Shown here: positions 1 through 9,200 of the stretch, piece after piece
Layout of the letters: each line of letters opens with the position of its first letter
Numbering within the stretch: the stretch's first letter is position 1
Source: a virus
Virus record (IMG/VR): IMGVR_UViG_3300025127_000067
Coordinates: 1-47,309 of that record
DNA: 47,309 nucleotides
Direction: 5' to 3' (one strand)
The notes under the pieces: generated by a model
Databases searched by the model: none
Told to the model about the DNA's origin: nothing
Seen by the model: the letters and a program-made list of their open reading frames with translations, nothing else
Made by a program: the position numbers and the translations under genes

Positions 1-1
1 T

Positions 2-367
2 GGTGAAACAGTTATCTTTGGACAGAAAACTTTACAGCAAGCAAGATCTGCTCTTGACCGAGTAAATGTTCGTCGTCTAATGATTTTCTTGAAGAAGCGC
101 GTTGGTCGTGTTGCTGAAACTGTTCTCTTCGATCAGAATGTTAAAGCAACTTGGCAAAGATTTAGGGCTGATGCTGATTTAATTTTGGCTGATGCACAGT
201 CAAGATTGGGAATTGTTGAATATGAATTAGTTTTAGATGAAACAACAACAACAGCAGACTTAATTGATCAAAACATTCTATATGCTAAGATATTTGTCAA
301 GCCTGCTAGAGCAATTGAATTTATTGCAATTGATTTTGTTATTACAAGATCAGGCATCGAATTTTAA
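2..367 (+). CDS. Contractile tail sheath protein, C-terminal part (partial)
   Basis: The reading frame is open from base 2 and ends at TAA 365-367; the N-terminus lies outside the window. The translated part carries the C-terminal sheath signature: the stretch DRVNVRRLMIFLKKRV, then W-x-R-F, a segment resembling the conserved 'G.V..Y.V..D' strand, and a final PARAIEFIAIDFVI strand as in T4 gp18-like and other Myoviridae sheath proteins. The sheath polymerises around the tail tube and contracts during DNA injection. Position immediately upstream of two tail tube genes supports the call. An internal ATG at 80 is not the start, because homology-like sequence continues upstream of it in frame. 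Confidence 0.85.
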   Translation, partial: GETVIFGQKTLQQARSALDRVNVRRLMIFLKKRVGRVAETVLFDQNVKATWQRFRADADLILADAQSRLGIVEYELVLDETTTTADLIDQNILYAKIFVKPARAIEFIAIDFVITRSGIEF

Positions 368-410
368 TAGTAGCCAACTAATTAATAAAGATTTATAGGA
401 GAAAATTAAA

Positions 411-1025
411 ATGGCATTTTGGAGTAGTGGTGATACCGAACCAAAGAGAAATTATAGATTTAAAATAGCGCTAGCCGGTTTTGGCGCAGATAACGTTCTA
501 TGGTGGGCGAAGTCTGTAACAGTACCATCTTATGATGTATCAGAGGTTGAGCACAATTTCTTTGATAATAAATATTATTATCCCGGACGTGTTAGCTGGT
601 CTGAAATTACAATGACATTAGTTGATCCTATTTCTCCTGATGCTGTTCAATTAACTAATAAACTATTGATTGATTCTGGTTATAATGTACCGGCATCAAA
701 AGATGGTGCCAATACAAAAAGAACCATTTCCAAACGATTGGCCAACAAGACGGGCTTTAGAGAGCTTGCTATTGAAGTTGTAAATGCAGAGGGAGAGACG
801 ATTGAAGAATGGAAAGTTAAAAACCCTTTTATTAAATCAGCTAAGTACGGTGATTTATCATATGAAGATGACGGTCTTAGAACTGTTGAGATGTCAATTA
901 GATATGACTGGGCAATTTGTACCACTGGTCAAAAGAGCGGTTTGGAAGTGAAGCAATTTAAAGAAAGTGATACGAAACCAACCATTCCTTCTCCACAATC
1001 TCCCGGACCGTACAAACCAACCTAG
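411..1025 (+). CDS. Tail tube protein, T4 gp19-like (paralogue 1)
   Basis: 204 aa. The N-terminus MAFWSSGDTEPKRNYRFKI followed by WWAKSVTVPSY and YYPGRVSWSEITMTLVD matches the phage tail tube (gp19) family, in which 'a.svs.Ps......' and 'pG...w..i.lt..d' are typical. It polymerises as the inner tube through which DNA passes. The SD TAGGAG lies at a good distance before ATG 411. It follows the sheath gene, as in T4. A second, shorter copy starts 9 bp downstream, and the two share the first residues and the GETIEEW...IKS..(Y/F)GDLSY.DDG core. This copy has a C-terminal extension of about 25 residues rich in Pro, Ser and Thr that the second lacks. Confidence 0.88.
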   Translation: MAFWSSGDTEPKRNYRFKIALAGFGADNVLWWAKSVTVPSYDVSEVEHNFFDNKYYYPGRVSWSEITMTLVDPISPDAVQLTNKLLIDSGYNVPASKDGANTKRTISKRLANKTGFRELAIEVVNAEGETIEEWKVKNPFIKSAKYGDLSYEDDGLRTVEMSIRYDWAICTTGQKSGLEVKQFKESDTKPTIPSPQSPGPYKPT

Positions 1026-1033
1026 AGGTATAA

Positions 1034-1507
1034 ATGGCATTTTGGAGTAGTAGCGAATTAGAGCCCACACGAAAATATCGTTTTAAAGTTACATTACTTG
1101 ACGATGTTGTTTGGTGGGCTAAATCAGTTTCAAAGCCAAGTTTTGAAGTTAGTTCAAATAAATATACAGCAATTAACTATAGTTTAGAGTATCCCGGCAT
1201 TGTGTCTTGGAATGATGTAACACTAACAGTTGTTGATGTTGGTAAAAAGACCAAAAAGTATTACGATCAGCTTGAAAAGATTGGCTATGTGTTTCCAACA
1301 AAAGGAACAGCCGCTGGAGTTAAAAAAATTGAATCTTCTGGTAAGCTGTTGATCGAGCAGGTCAACGCAGATGGTGAAACCATAGAAGAATGGAGCCTTA
1401 ACAACTTCATGATAAAATCAGTTACTTTTGGTGATTTATCATATGATGATGATGGCTTAGTAGAATTACAATTAACAATTGCCTATGATTGGGCAGAACT
1501 AAAATAA
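1034..1507 (+). CDS. Tail tube protein, T4 gp19-like (paralogue 2)
   Basis: 157 aa. Begins MAFWSSSELEPTRKYRFKV, nearly the same as the upstream tube protein, and shares WWAKSVSKPSF, YPGIVSWNDVTLTVVD and GETIEEW. The family length of T4 gp19 is about 163 aa, so this copy is closer to the canonical size than its longer neighbour. It could be the major tube subunit while the other copy is a tube-end or specialised subunit, or the reverse; sequence alone does not decide. The SD AGAGG precedes ATG 1034. Tandem arrangement and shared start suggest gene duplication. Confidence 0.85.
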   Translation: MAFWSSSELEPTRKYRFKVTLLDDVVWWAKSVSKPSFEVSSNKYTAINYSLEYPGIVSWNDVTLTVVDVGKKTKKYYDQLEKIGYVFPTKGTAAGVKKIESSGKLLIEQVNADGETIEEWSLNNFMIKSVTFGDLSYDDDGLVELQLTIAYDWAELK

Positions 1508-1523
1508 TAAAAAGAGGTGAAAT

Positions 1524-2378
1524 TTGTCAAGAAATAATTTAGATAGAACGGGAGCACCTCCTGCCGATGCTCCAATTCAACAACAGGCAGAACAAACAAA
1601 ATTTGATCCGTTAAATTTTGCAGCACCAACAGAAATAGTAGACTTACCGTCAAAAGGTATGGGATACCCTGCTAATCATCCGCTGCACAATAAAGATACG
1701 ATTGAAATTAGATATATGACGGCAAAAGATGAAGATATTCTAACATCGCAAAGCCTTATCAAAAAAGGCCTTGTCTTAAAGAGATTTATGGAAAACATCA
1801 TTATTGACAAGCGAGTAGATCCGGAGTCTTTATTTGTCGGAGACCGAAATGCAATTCTTATCGCATCGAGAATTTCTGGATACGGCGCAGAATATGAAAC
1901 AAGAGTGCAGTGCCCTGCATGTGGCGAGTCTTCAAGATTTGCGTTTGATCTTTTGGATCAAAAGGTTCACGAATCTGAAGCAGCCGAGCAGTTTAATGTT
2001 ACCGTAGCTGGTGATGGTCTCTTTGAAACCATAATGCCTTACTCTAAATTTAAAATAAAGTTTAGACTAATGACCGGCAAAGACGAAACATGGCTTGCAA
2101 AGCAACAGCAAAGCAAAAAGAAGCATAAATTGCAAGAGTCTGTTATGACAGACCAAATGAAAAAGATCATTGTTAGCATTGAGGGGCATAATGACCCTAG
2201 TATTATCAATAAATACGTTGATAATATGCCGACTCTAGACTCCACTCATATAAGAACTTGTTACAAATTAGCAAATCCCGATGTCAAGGTTACAAATGAA
2301 TACACATGCCCTTCGTGTGGACACGAAGAAGGGATGGAGGTGCCCTTCGGGGCGGACTTTTTTTGGCCTGAACGATAA
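1524..2378 (+). CDS. T4 gp26-like baseplate/tail assembly protein with zinc ribbon
   Basis: 284 aa from a TTG start chosen because AAAGAGGTGA sits just upstream and the first residues are in frame. Features: a Pro/Gln-rich N-terminus, the 'LPSKGMGYP' motif, YMTAKDEDILTS, a GDRNAILIASRISGYG helix, and two CxxC pairs (CPACG about residue 133, CPSCG about residue 263) that can form a zinc ribbon. These are hallmarks of the T4_baseplate (gp26-like) family. Its position between the tube genes and the tape measure is where many phages encode tail assembly chaperones, so a chaperone role is an alternative. The end of the gene reads through a seven-T run and may frameshift into the next ORF. Confidence 0.7.
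   Translation: MSRNNLDRTGAPPADAPIQQQAEQTKFDPLNFAAPTEIVDLPSKGMGYPANHPLHNKDTIEIRYMTAKDEDILTSQSLIKKGLVLKRFMENIIIDKRVDPESLFVGDRNAILIASRISGYGAEYETRVQCPACGESSRFAFDLLDQKVHESEAAEQFNVTVAGDGLFETIMPYSKFKIKFRLMTGKDETWLAKQQQSKKKHKLQESVMTDQMKKIIVSIEGHNDPSIINKYVDNMPTLDSTHIRTCYKLANPDVKVTNEYTCPSCGHEEGMEVPFGADFFWPER
2311..2364 (+). promoter_or_regulatory. Possible programmed frameshift site (hairpins, SD-like, T7 run)
   Basis: Near the 3' end of the gp26-like gene lie, in order: a CTTCGTGT/ACACGAAG inverted repeat (2311-2328), a GGAGG (2336-2340), a GCCC-TTCG-GGGC hairpin (2342-2353) and TTTTTTT (2358-2364). A +1 or -2 slip on the T run would bypass TAA 2376-2378 and continue into the frame of the 55-codon ORF at 2383, which has no SD of its own. 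The parts are visible; the frameshift is inferred. Confidence 0.35.
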
Positions 2379-2382
2379 ATAT

Positions 2383-2550
2383 ATGGAATCTGTTTATGAG
2401 CAGTTTTTTGTTCTAAAACACTTTGGCGGATGGTCTTTTATCGAGATGTATAACCTCCCGATTGGGCTCAGAAATTGGTTTACTGAAAGGTTGCAAAAGC
2501 AATTCAAAGAAGAAAAAAAGCAGATGGATAAAGCGATGAGAAAAAGATAG
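2383..2550 (+). CDS. Small tail-assembly-associated protein, possible frameshift product domain
   Basis: 55 aa from ATG 2383. The frame also stays open upstream to 2281. The peptide is rich in aromatic and basic residues (VYEQFFVLKHFGGWSFIEMY, then NLPIGLRNWFTERL and a Lys/Glu-rich C-terminus). I do not recognise a named family, but a short 'GGWSF.E.Y.LP...R.WF..RL' protein after a gp26-like gene and before the tape measure has the position of the second tail assembly chaperone ORF of other phages. There is no SD before ATG 2383, so expression as a frameshift extension of the upstream protein, or by coupling, is more likely than free initiation. Confidence 0.6.
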   Translation: MESVYEQFFVLKHFGGWSFIEMYNLPIGLRNWFTERLQKQFKEEKKQMDKAMRKR

Positions 2551-2554
2551 ATAA

Positions 2555-2578
2555 GCCCTCGAAAGAGGGCATTTTTTT
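2555..2578 (+). terminator. Rho-independent terminator
   Basis: GCCCTC-GAAA-GAGGGC followed by A and seven T. A GNRA tetraloop hairpin with a U tract, placed after the small tail gene and before the tape measure; it should end or attenuate transcription from the sheath/tube unit. Confidence 0.9.
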
Positions 2579-2611
2579 ATTTAAACTATTTATGTTGATG
2601 AGGGTTTAGTA

Positions 2612-5323
2612 ATGGCAATGACACCAGAAGAAGAAAACAAGGCTCTAAGAGAAAAAATAGAGCTTTTAGAAAGAGAGGCCAAAGCCAGAGATGAGATAAA
2701 CAGTAAAATTGCTGCTGGTGCACAAGCACTAGCAGACATGAAACTTGGGGAACAAACGTTAGCTGATATCAAACAAGGAAACATAGCAGCAGATGCAGAA
2801 TATTATGCATCACAAGTCAGACTAGCTCAACATTTTGGCGATTCGGCCAAAGTAAGACAGATGAGGGCAGAACAGTATAAAAAAGTTTTAGAACAGCAAC
2901 AACTAGCTATGAAAAAAGGCTCAGAAGTTGAAGCAAATATTTTAGCTCGACTTAGTGATGAAGATAAAAAAAGATATGCTGAAGATGCAGAATTTAAAAA
3001 GAAAAAAATAAAAGAGGTTCTAAAAGGCAAAATCAAAATGACCGATGATGAGCTTAAAGTGCTAGAAAAAGCTCACGAAGAAGAGGAAAGACTAGCCAAC
3101 AAAAATTATAGAACGCAAAAACAAGAAGCCCAAAGCTTAATAAGCTCAGTAAGTAAAAGTGTTGTGGGCTTTGACAGAAATCAGTATAAAAAATCAGGAT
3201 TTGGAATGATTTCAGAGATTGGTAACATGGCTAGAACAGAAGGTGGGCTTAAGGGCTTAATGGAAGAAATAACAGAGACCTTTAAAATCCAAAACATTCT
3301 ATCAGCAGTAGTTTCAAAGTTATATAATAACTTTATAGAATTTTCCAAAGCGATTGATCAGGTTTCCTCGGCTACCGCAGCTTTAACAGGTGACGGGCAG
3401 CGACAAACCGGCATGTTTATTAAACTAAGTGAGCAAAATCGCATAAACGGTATTTCAGCAGAGGATACTGCAAGAGCCTATCAGGGGTTAACAACAAGTT
3501 TTATTGGATTTAACGCGGAGAGTCATGCATCTAGAATGGCAATGGCCGGATCAGCAGCACAATTGCAAAAACTTGGGGTTGATGCCGGTACAAGTGGTGA
3601 AACAATGGCATTTTTTGCAAAAAATGTCGGAATGTCAGGTGCTGAGGCAGCGAAAATGGGTGTTAAAGTCGCTATGATGGCAAGAACAGTTGGGATGAAC
3701 GTTGGTAAGTTCACAAAAGAATTTAATGCCTCTCTAAAGGTACTATCTGTTTATGGCGATAAATCAGTAGAAGTATTTCACGGACTTGCTTCAGCAGCAC
3801 AAGCCGCAGGAGTTGAAGTTGGAACGCTTCTGAACTTAGCTAAAGGCTTTGATACTTTCGAGGGTGCCGCCAGCACGGTTGGTAAATTAAACGCCCTTAT
3901 GGGAACACAGTTAAACGCCAGTTCTATGCTAATGATGACAGAAGACAAAAGAATCGAGACTCTAATCCAAACAGTACAAGCGCAAGGCACAGCTTTTAAG
4001 GATTTAAACAAATTTGAACAACAAGCGATTGCTGCGGCTGCTGGAATTTCTGACATGAATGAGGCACAAAAAATATTTGGGATGAACGCAGGGCAATATG
4101 CTAAATTTGCAGAGGAAAATCAATTAGCAGAAGATGCACAAAGAAAACTAGAAGATGCCATGAGAAAAGCAACTCCGATTGTAACAAAACTAAAAATGCT
4201 TTTTACTGAATTCATGATAACCTTTGAGGGTATAATCGACCCAGTTAGTGATTTTATAACGAAGATTCACGAACTTATTCAGGAAAATAGAGAATTATTT
4301 AAAGGTTTTATCGTAATTACAGGTATCTTATCTTTTGCTGCGTTATTAATTGGAACATTAGTATTTGCTTTTGGAGGGCTATTCATTCTTATTTTAAACG
4401 TTGCTTCCAGTCTTAGCAATCTTGGTGTGTCATTTTCATTCTTAGGGGGTACTGTTGAAAAAACTGGTGATAAAGTAGGCGAAGGCATGAACAAAATGTC
4501 AAAAGGGGCCAGAAAGGCTATCAATAATTTATCAAAATCAGTTTCAAAGGGAATGAAAAGTTTGGCAACGGGCGTTCAAGCAGGGTTCACCGCGTTAATG
4601 AAGGGATTAAGTTCTGGTCTTAAAGCAATTGGAAACCCAGCCGTTCTAAAAGGAATTGGCATATTAGCTGCGCTTTTAGCAGTCTTAGTTCTGGCAGCCA
4701 TAGGATTCGCTTACGCTCTATCACTAGCTGAACCGGGCATTAGGGCTGTTGGAGACGCAATTATTGGCATAATAGGGGGGATAAGCGGATTAATATCAGA
4801 AAACGGCATAGGAGCACTCGCTGGACTAATGGGCATAATTTACCTTTCAATGGTTGGTTTTATGTTACTAGCCAAGCCATTTTCAATGGCGATGGGTATA
4901 ATGGCCCTAGGAGTAGGGGCGTTAGCTCTTAGTATTGCTGCTCTTGGTGTCGCTTTGGCATTCCTGCCAAAAGAAATACTACAGTCTGTATCGGCTCTCG
5001 CTACTGGGCTAGCTGAATTTGATGGTGCTAAAGTAGAGACTGGGTTTGCTGCTATGTCAACATTCGTTAACAATCTGGACAGTAAAAGTGATAGTGTTAA
5101 GCCTATGTTGACTAACTTGGCCGTTATGACCACAGGAACTTCGGCAGAGACTGGTGCTGCTGGTGTTATTGGTGCTGCTGTTATTGGGCTTGGTAAAGCC
5201 ATCGGAGACCTAGGCAAGCAAGGACAAGAGATGGTTGTCAAACTTGACGGAGACGCAACAGCAAAATTAATGCGTGGAGAAGCGGTAAAAGTTATGGTTG
5301 GACAAAATGTACAATACGGTTAG
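2612..5323 (+). CDS. Tail tape measure protein
   Basis: 903 aa. The N-terminal 170 residues are charged and helical (KAREL-type heptads, many Lys/Glu), followed by an Ala/Gly/Met-rich central region. From about residue 560 come several hydrophobic segments (ITGILSFAALLIGTLVFAFG, then GILAALLAVLVLAAIGFAYA and others), as in tape measure proteins that span the tube lumen and reach the host membrane. The length fits a contractile tail and the position is right after the tube/chaperone genes. GAGGG upstream of ATG 2612 serves as SD. No lysozyme or peptidase motif was seen. The residue repetition is typical of the class rather than of a specific enzyme. Confidence 0.85.
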   Translation: MAMTPEEENKALREKIELLEREAKARDEINSKIAAGAQALADMKLGEQTLADIKQGNIAADAEYYASQVRLAQHFGDSAKVRQMRAEQYKKVLEQQQLAMKKGSEVEANILARLSDEDKKRYAEDAEFKKKKIKEVLKGKIKMTDDELKVLEKAHEEEERLANKNYRTQKQEAQSLISSVSKSVVGFDRNQYKKSGFGMISEIGNMARTEGGLKGLMEEITETFKIQNILSAVVSKLYNNFIEFSKAIDQVSSATAALTGDGQRQTGMFIKLSEQNRINGISAEDTARAYQGLTTSFIGFNAESHASRMAMAGSAAQLQKLGVDAGTSGETMAFFAKNVGMSGAEAAKMGVKVAMMARTVGMNVGKFTKEFNASLKVLSVYGDKSVEVFHGLASAAQAAGVEVGTLLNLAKGFDTFEGAASTVGKLNALMGTQLNASSMLMMTEDKRIETLIQTVQAQGTAFKDLNKFEQQAIAAAAGISDMNEAQKIFGMNAGQYAKFAEENQLAEDAQRKLEDAMRKATPIVTKLKMLFTEFMITFEGIIDPVSDFITKIHELIQENRELFKGFIVITGILSFAALLIGTLVFAFGGLFILILNVASSLSNLGVSFSFLGGTVEKTGDKVGEGMNKMSKGARKAINNLSKSVSKGMKSLATGVQAGFTALMKGLSSGLKAIGNPAVLKGIGILAALLAVLVLAAIGFAYALSLAEPGIRAVGDAIIGIIGGISGLISENGIGALAGLMGIIYLSMVGFMLLAKPFSMAMGIMALGVGALALSIAALGVALAFLPKEILQSVSALATGLAEFDGAKVETGFAAMSTFVNNLDSKSDSVKPMLTNLAVMTTGTSAETGAAGVIGAAVIGLGKAIGDLGKQGQEMVVKLDGDATAKLMRGEAVKVMVGQNVQYG

Positions 5324-5335
5324 TGAGGAGAGATT

Positions 5336-5905
5336 ATGCCTTTATCATACAATGTTTTAGATAATGAACAGCAACAATTAAAAATAGAAAGTGCCATAGA
5401 AGAAAAACAAGTTTTTTTTAGAGCCTTTTTAACAGACATAGGGCAAACATTTGCGAGCAGTTGGAGTACTGAGGAAGTTTATGGTAGACTAGACCCGATT
5501 GCTACATTTAGCTCAACGAAAAGAACAATATCACTGGCTTGGGATTTGCCAGCCGCAGATTCTGAAGAGGCTAAGAAAAATCTTGAAAAGTGTAATATTT
5601 TGTCTCAAATGTTGTACCCTAGTTATATGAACACTAAAGAAGACCAATACAAAGTTATATCAAAAAATCCACTAGTTAAAGTTAAATTTGGAAATCTTGT
5701 TTCTACTTCGGATAACACACCGCTCTTAGGATGGATTGACTCTCTTTCATGGAAGCCTAGTTTAGATATGGGGATGTTTAATGATAGTCTGGGTCAGTTT
5801 TATCCGAAGGTTATTTCTTTGTCATTCAATCTTAATGTATTACATCAAGAAGACTTAGACCAATCTAAAACAGAATCTAAAAAATTTCCATTTTCGATTA
5901 CGTAG
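5336..5905 (+). CDS. Baseplate/tail tube-initiator-like structural protein
   Basis: 189 aa, SD GAGGAGA before ATG 5336. Contains the stretch VYGRLDPIATFSSTKRTISL, then LSQMLYPSYM, LLGWIDSLSW and YPKVISLSFNLNVLHQ. The pattern of 'R.dPi..y..t.R.i...w..pa.....a......l..L..m.YP.Y' followed by 'G.i......P' is that of tube-like proteins linking the tail tube to the baseplate in phages and contractile injection systems. It lies directly before the LysM-like wedge gene. The family-level assignment is inference; a virion role is strongly supported by position. Confidence 0.65.
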   Translation: MPLSYNVLDNEQQQLKIESAIEEKQVFFRAFLTDIGQTFASSWSTEEVYGRLDPIATFSSTKRTISLAWDLPAADSEEAKKNLEKCNILSQMLYPSYMNTKEDQYKVISKNPLVKVKFGNLVSTSDNTPLLGWIDSLSWKPSLDMGMFNDSLGQFYPKVISLSFNLNVLHQEDLDQSKTESKKFPFSIT

Positions 5906-5917
5906 GAGTAAAAAATA

Positions 5918-6253
5918 ATGCCTAGATATTTACGAAGACCAACCGGTTTTAATTTTTATGAGCAATATGATGACACTTTAGAAAAAAGAGGTGTGAAGAG
6001 TATTGAGCAATATAGGACCCCCAGATTCAAATATTTTGATGACGATGACATAGCGGATTTAGAGTATATTGAATATGTATGGAAGAATGGAGACGCTTTC
6101 TGGAAACTAGCCAAAAAGTATTTAAATAGCTCTAGTAATTGGTGGGTTATAGCTTCAATCAACAAGAAGCCAACAGAGGCTCATGTTGAAGTTGGTGAGA
6201 CAATAAAAATTCCTCTATCCCTAGCAAGAGCCTTGCAGGTGGTGAGTTCATGA
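5918..6253 (+). CDS. Baseplate wedge protein with LysM-like fold (T4 gp53-like)
   Basis: 111 aa. N-terminal YLRRPTGFNFYEQY and RTPRFKYF, then a LysM-like module: YVWKNGDAFWKLAKKYLNSS, followed by WWVIASINKKPTEAHVEVG and the closing IKIPLSL. T4 gp53 and related wedge proteins contain such a LysM-type domain. Likely structural in the baseplate rather than enzymatic. SD TAGGAG before ATG 5918. The stop overlaps the start of the next gene (ATGA at 6250-6253), indicating translational coupling. Confidence 0.7.
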   Translation: MPRYLRRPTGFNFYEQYDDTLEKRGVKSIEQYRTPRFKYFDDDDIADLEYIEYVWKNGDAFWKLAKKYLNSSSNWWVIASINKKPTEAHVEVGETIKIPLSLARALQVVSS

Positions 6254-9200
6254 GCAAGGTTTATGATGAACTAAAAGTATTATTAGGAAAAGGCAAATCC
6301 TTCTTAGGTGCAGACTGGGTGGGATCAATAAGTAAAACCCTTGATATAAAAATAATAGATGGCAAATTAGAACGAATCCCTGCACTAGAAAATATACCTT
6401 CCCTGTCTTACCATGAAGCTATGACTAATTATGCAAACACTGACGAGTTTGGTGATGATGATTATAAGTGGGCAGTAGATAGAATATATAAAGATGCAAA
6501 AAGAGCACCAAATGGAAATTTAGATGTTGTAAAAGGTCTTTCATTATACACTGATGATAAAAGATTTAAACTGGGATATTTTGCTGAGATTGATAAATGG
6601 AATTTTATATTAAAGCTTCAAGCTGGTCCTTTATTAAAAAAGAAACCAAAAGATGTTACAAGAGCAGAACTTGTTTGGTTCCTTACTTTCTACAAATTTG
6701 CTGGTAGAAAATATGGAGCGGCTGAAGGGGTAGGTCTTAGAAAAGCTGCTCTTGATCAAAAGGAAGTCGCTAATTTTTATTGGAAACTAATCTTATCTCA
6801 AAAAGAAAACTCAGGTGTTTCTGCTCTATTGGGTGGGATGAATTTTGAAAAATTTGCAAAAGCTGTAAAGACACCAACCAACACGGCGCTAAAAAGTGGT
6901 AAAATAAATTTGTCTTTTCCAGCAGTTATACTTGAAAGCCCCACTGGTATATCGCTTTACGCGATAGAACCAATGACTCCGTCTCAAAGTTTAGCAAATA
7001 CTAATAGAAAAATAACAGACGGTGCAAAATTAAATCCTGATTTTGGACTAACAGGTGGGAATGCTGGTCAGGCATTTGGTAGAAGGAAGTATGGTAAACA
7101 AAGAGGGAAAAAGATAGGAACCGAGTTTAAATCGGCTCTTGAAAGTGGACTTGGGGCTCTAAAGGTTTTAGAGGGTATTAAAGTAAAAATAGAACCTTAC
7201 GATTCAAAATTTATCTCTCCAAGAAAAGAATTATTATACTCACCAAGTAAATATCAATATGAGAATGTTAAAGATCCTGATGGTCTTCCTCAAGTCGTTG
7301 CTGATTTAAGAAACTTACCAGAGGACAAAGGCACGAATAAAGCACTCTATGATGCCATTGAAGCAAGAATAGAAGCATCATATGTTGGAATGATACAGGC
7401 TTTAGATAAGAAGAATATAGATTTTCAAGCTGACAAAATGGCCGGTAATAATTTAAATAAATATTATGAAGGCGCTACACAGTGGCAAGGATTTAATGAG
7501 GCAGCAGAAGAATGTGGCAAAATTATTGCTAACATGTTCATGTCTACGATGATGCGATCCACAATAGAAATATTCTGGAATGATTTTTCTGGAAAGGCGG
7601 ATGAAGCAAAAAAGAACAACAAACCCTTGACTCAAGAGGCTATTGATAAATTATCAAAAACAGCAGCCGAAAGTATGGCAAATGCTGAACAAACTGCTGC
7701 TAAAAATCTAGCCGATGGTACTTCTAAAGCACAATCTGCTGCAAACGCTGCGGCTGAAGCTGAGGAGATGGATGATGAGGAGTTCGAAGCAAAGCAAAAA
7801 TATGTTAAACAATGTGCTCTAATAACAAATTTTAGCTTCCTTAAGGAAAAATATCAGCAGAAAATTATAGCTGGTGGTGGAGCAGCGGAGTATTTCAAAG
7901 GGTCAAGTAAATCACCAGAGCCTAGATTTTATATGATTGATACTAATAACAACGACAAAAGAAACATAGTAAATCATTTAATTACTCCAAAATATGACGA
8001 TATAAGCGCTTTTATGAAATTAACTCCTGATTTGGTTTCTGCTCTCACACCAAAAATAAGATTGTTTAAAATATGGAACTCTGGTAGATGCCAACTAAAT
8101 GAGCAAGAGTTTCCATTTTTGCATTTTGAAGACCCAGATAGAATTGCCCAGCTTCGGAATGTAGGAGAAACACAGGGGCCGCCCGGACCTAATGATGTTG
8201 GGATTGACAAAGGTGGTGGTGTAGGTATAAAAAGCCTAAATTTTACATTTGAAGGTACAAATCCCGGAGACGCAAGATCTGCTATTGCTGTCGAATTAAC
8301 ACTATTTTTTCAGTCTTTCTCAGAGTTGGTTAGGTCAAGAAAGGGTAAGACTGGTCCATTTAAATATGTTGATTTGCTATTGCACCCGCATGACACCAAA
8401 GCTAAAGAAAAAATTGACCCACAATCTACAGTGCACAACCCATATAGAGTAGGAGGTGTTGAAAATTACAGAATAAGACTAGATTTAGGATGGCAACCGA
8501 TATCTGGAAAGCAAAAAGATATTTTTGATAATAGAACGCAGTCGATTGATGGTGTGTCATCAGACTCAGTTAACGAAGCAATTAGAAGAATAAATAAAAG
8601 TTACTACCTCGTTATGGTTGATCATGAGTTCGATATATCAGACAACGGCAATGTTGAAGTTAAAGTTAATTTCAGAGCGTATATCGAAACAGCACTCCAA
8701 GACAAAAAAATTGATGCCTTATCAAGCCCTACAATCATAGCCCACAGAGAAAACTTTGGGCTAGAATTAGAAAGGCTGCTAAATGAAAAGAAATGCACAT
8801 TGCAGCAATTTAGAGAACTAAGGGCAACCTATGCGGCGATTGATGATGAGTTTAGGATAACTGCGTATAGATCGATAATGAATAGAATGTTAGACAGAGG
8901 GCACATTCATGTCTGCACTATAGACAGAAGTGATGTCGGTCCTAGTTTTAAGAGTAGAGGAGGGAAAATATACGAAAAAGCTCCAAAATTAACTTTTGCT
9001 GGTGGTGGATCTTTGAGTGAGAACAAAAAAGATGGCAAGGCGATAGAAAGAGAAGAGAAAGAGACCACAAAAGAAAAAACGCAGAAAGCCGCCAAAAGTG
9101 CAGAAGATAATAAAAAACAAGCCAATGAAGAAAAGAAAGCAAAAGCGCCAAGTGGATCAAACGCCAAAAAAGATAAAGAGATGCCAAGCAATAGAACCTT

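Noticed and set aside
2281-2382. Start at ATG 2281 for the small tail ORF
   Set aside because: No SD, and this part is only the out-of-frame reading of the zinc-ribbon end of the upstream gene; the meaningful part begins after the slippery site.
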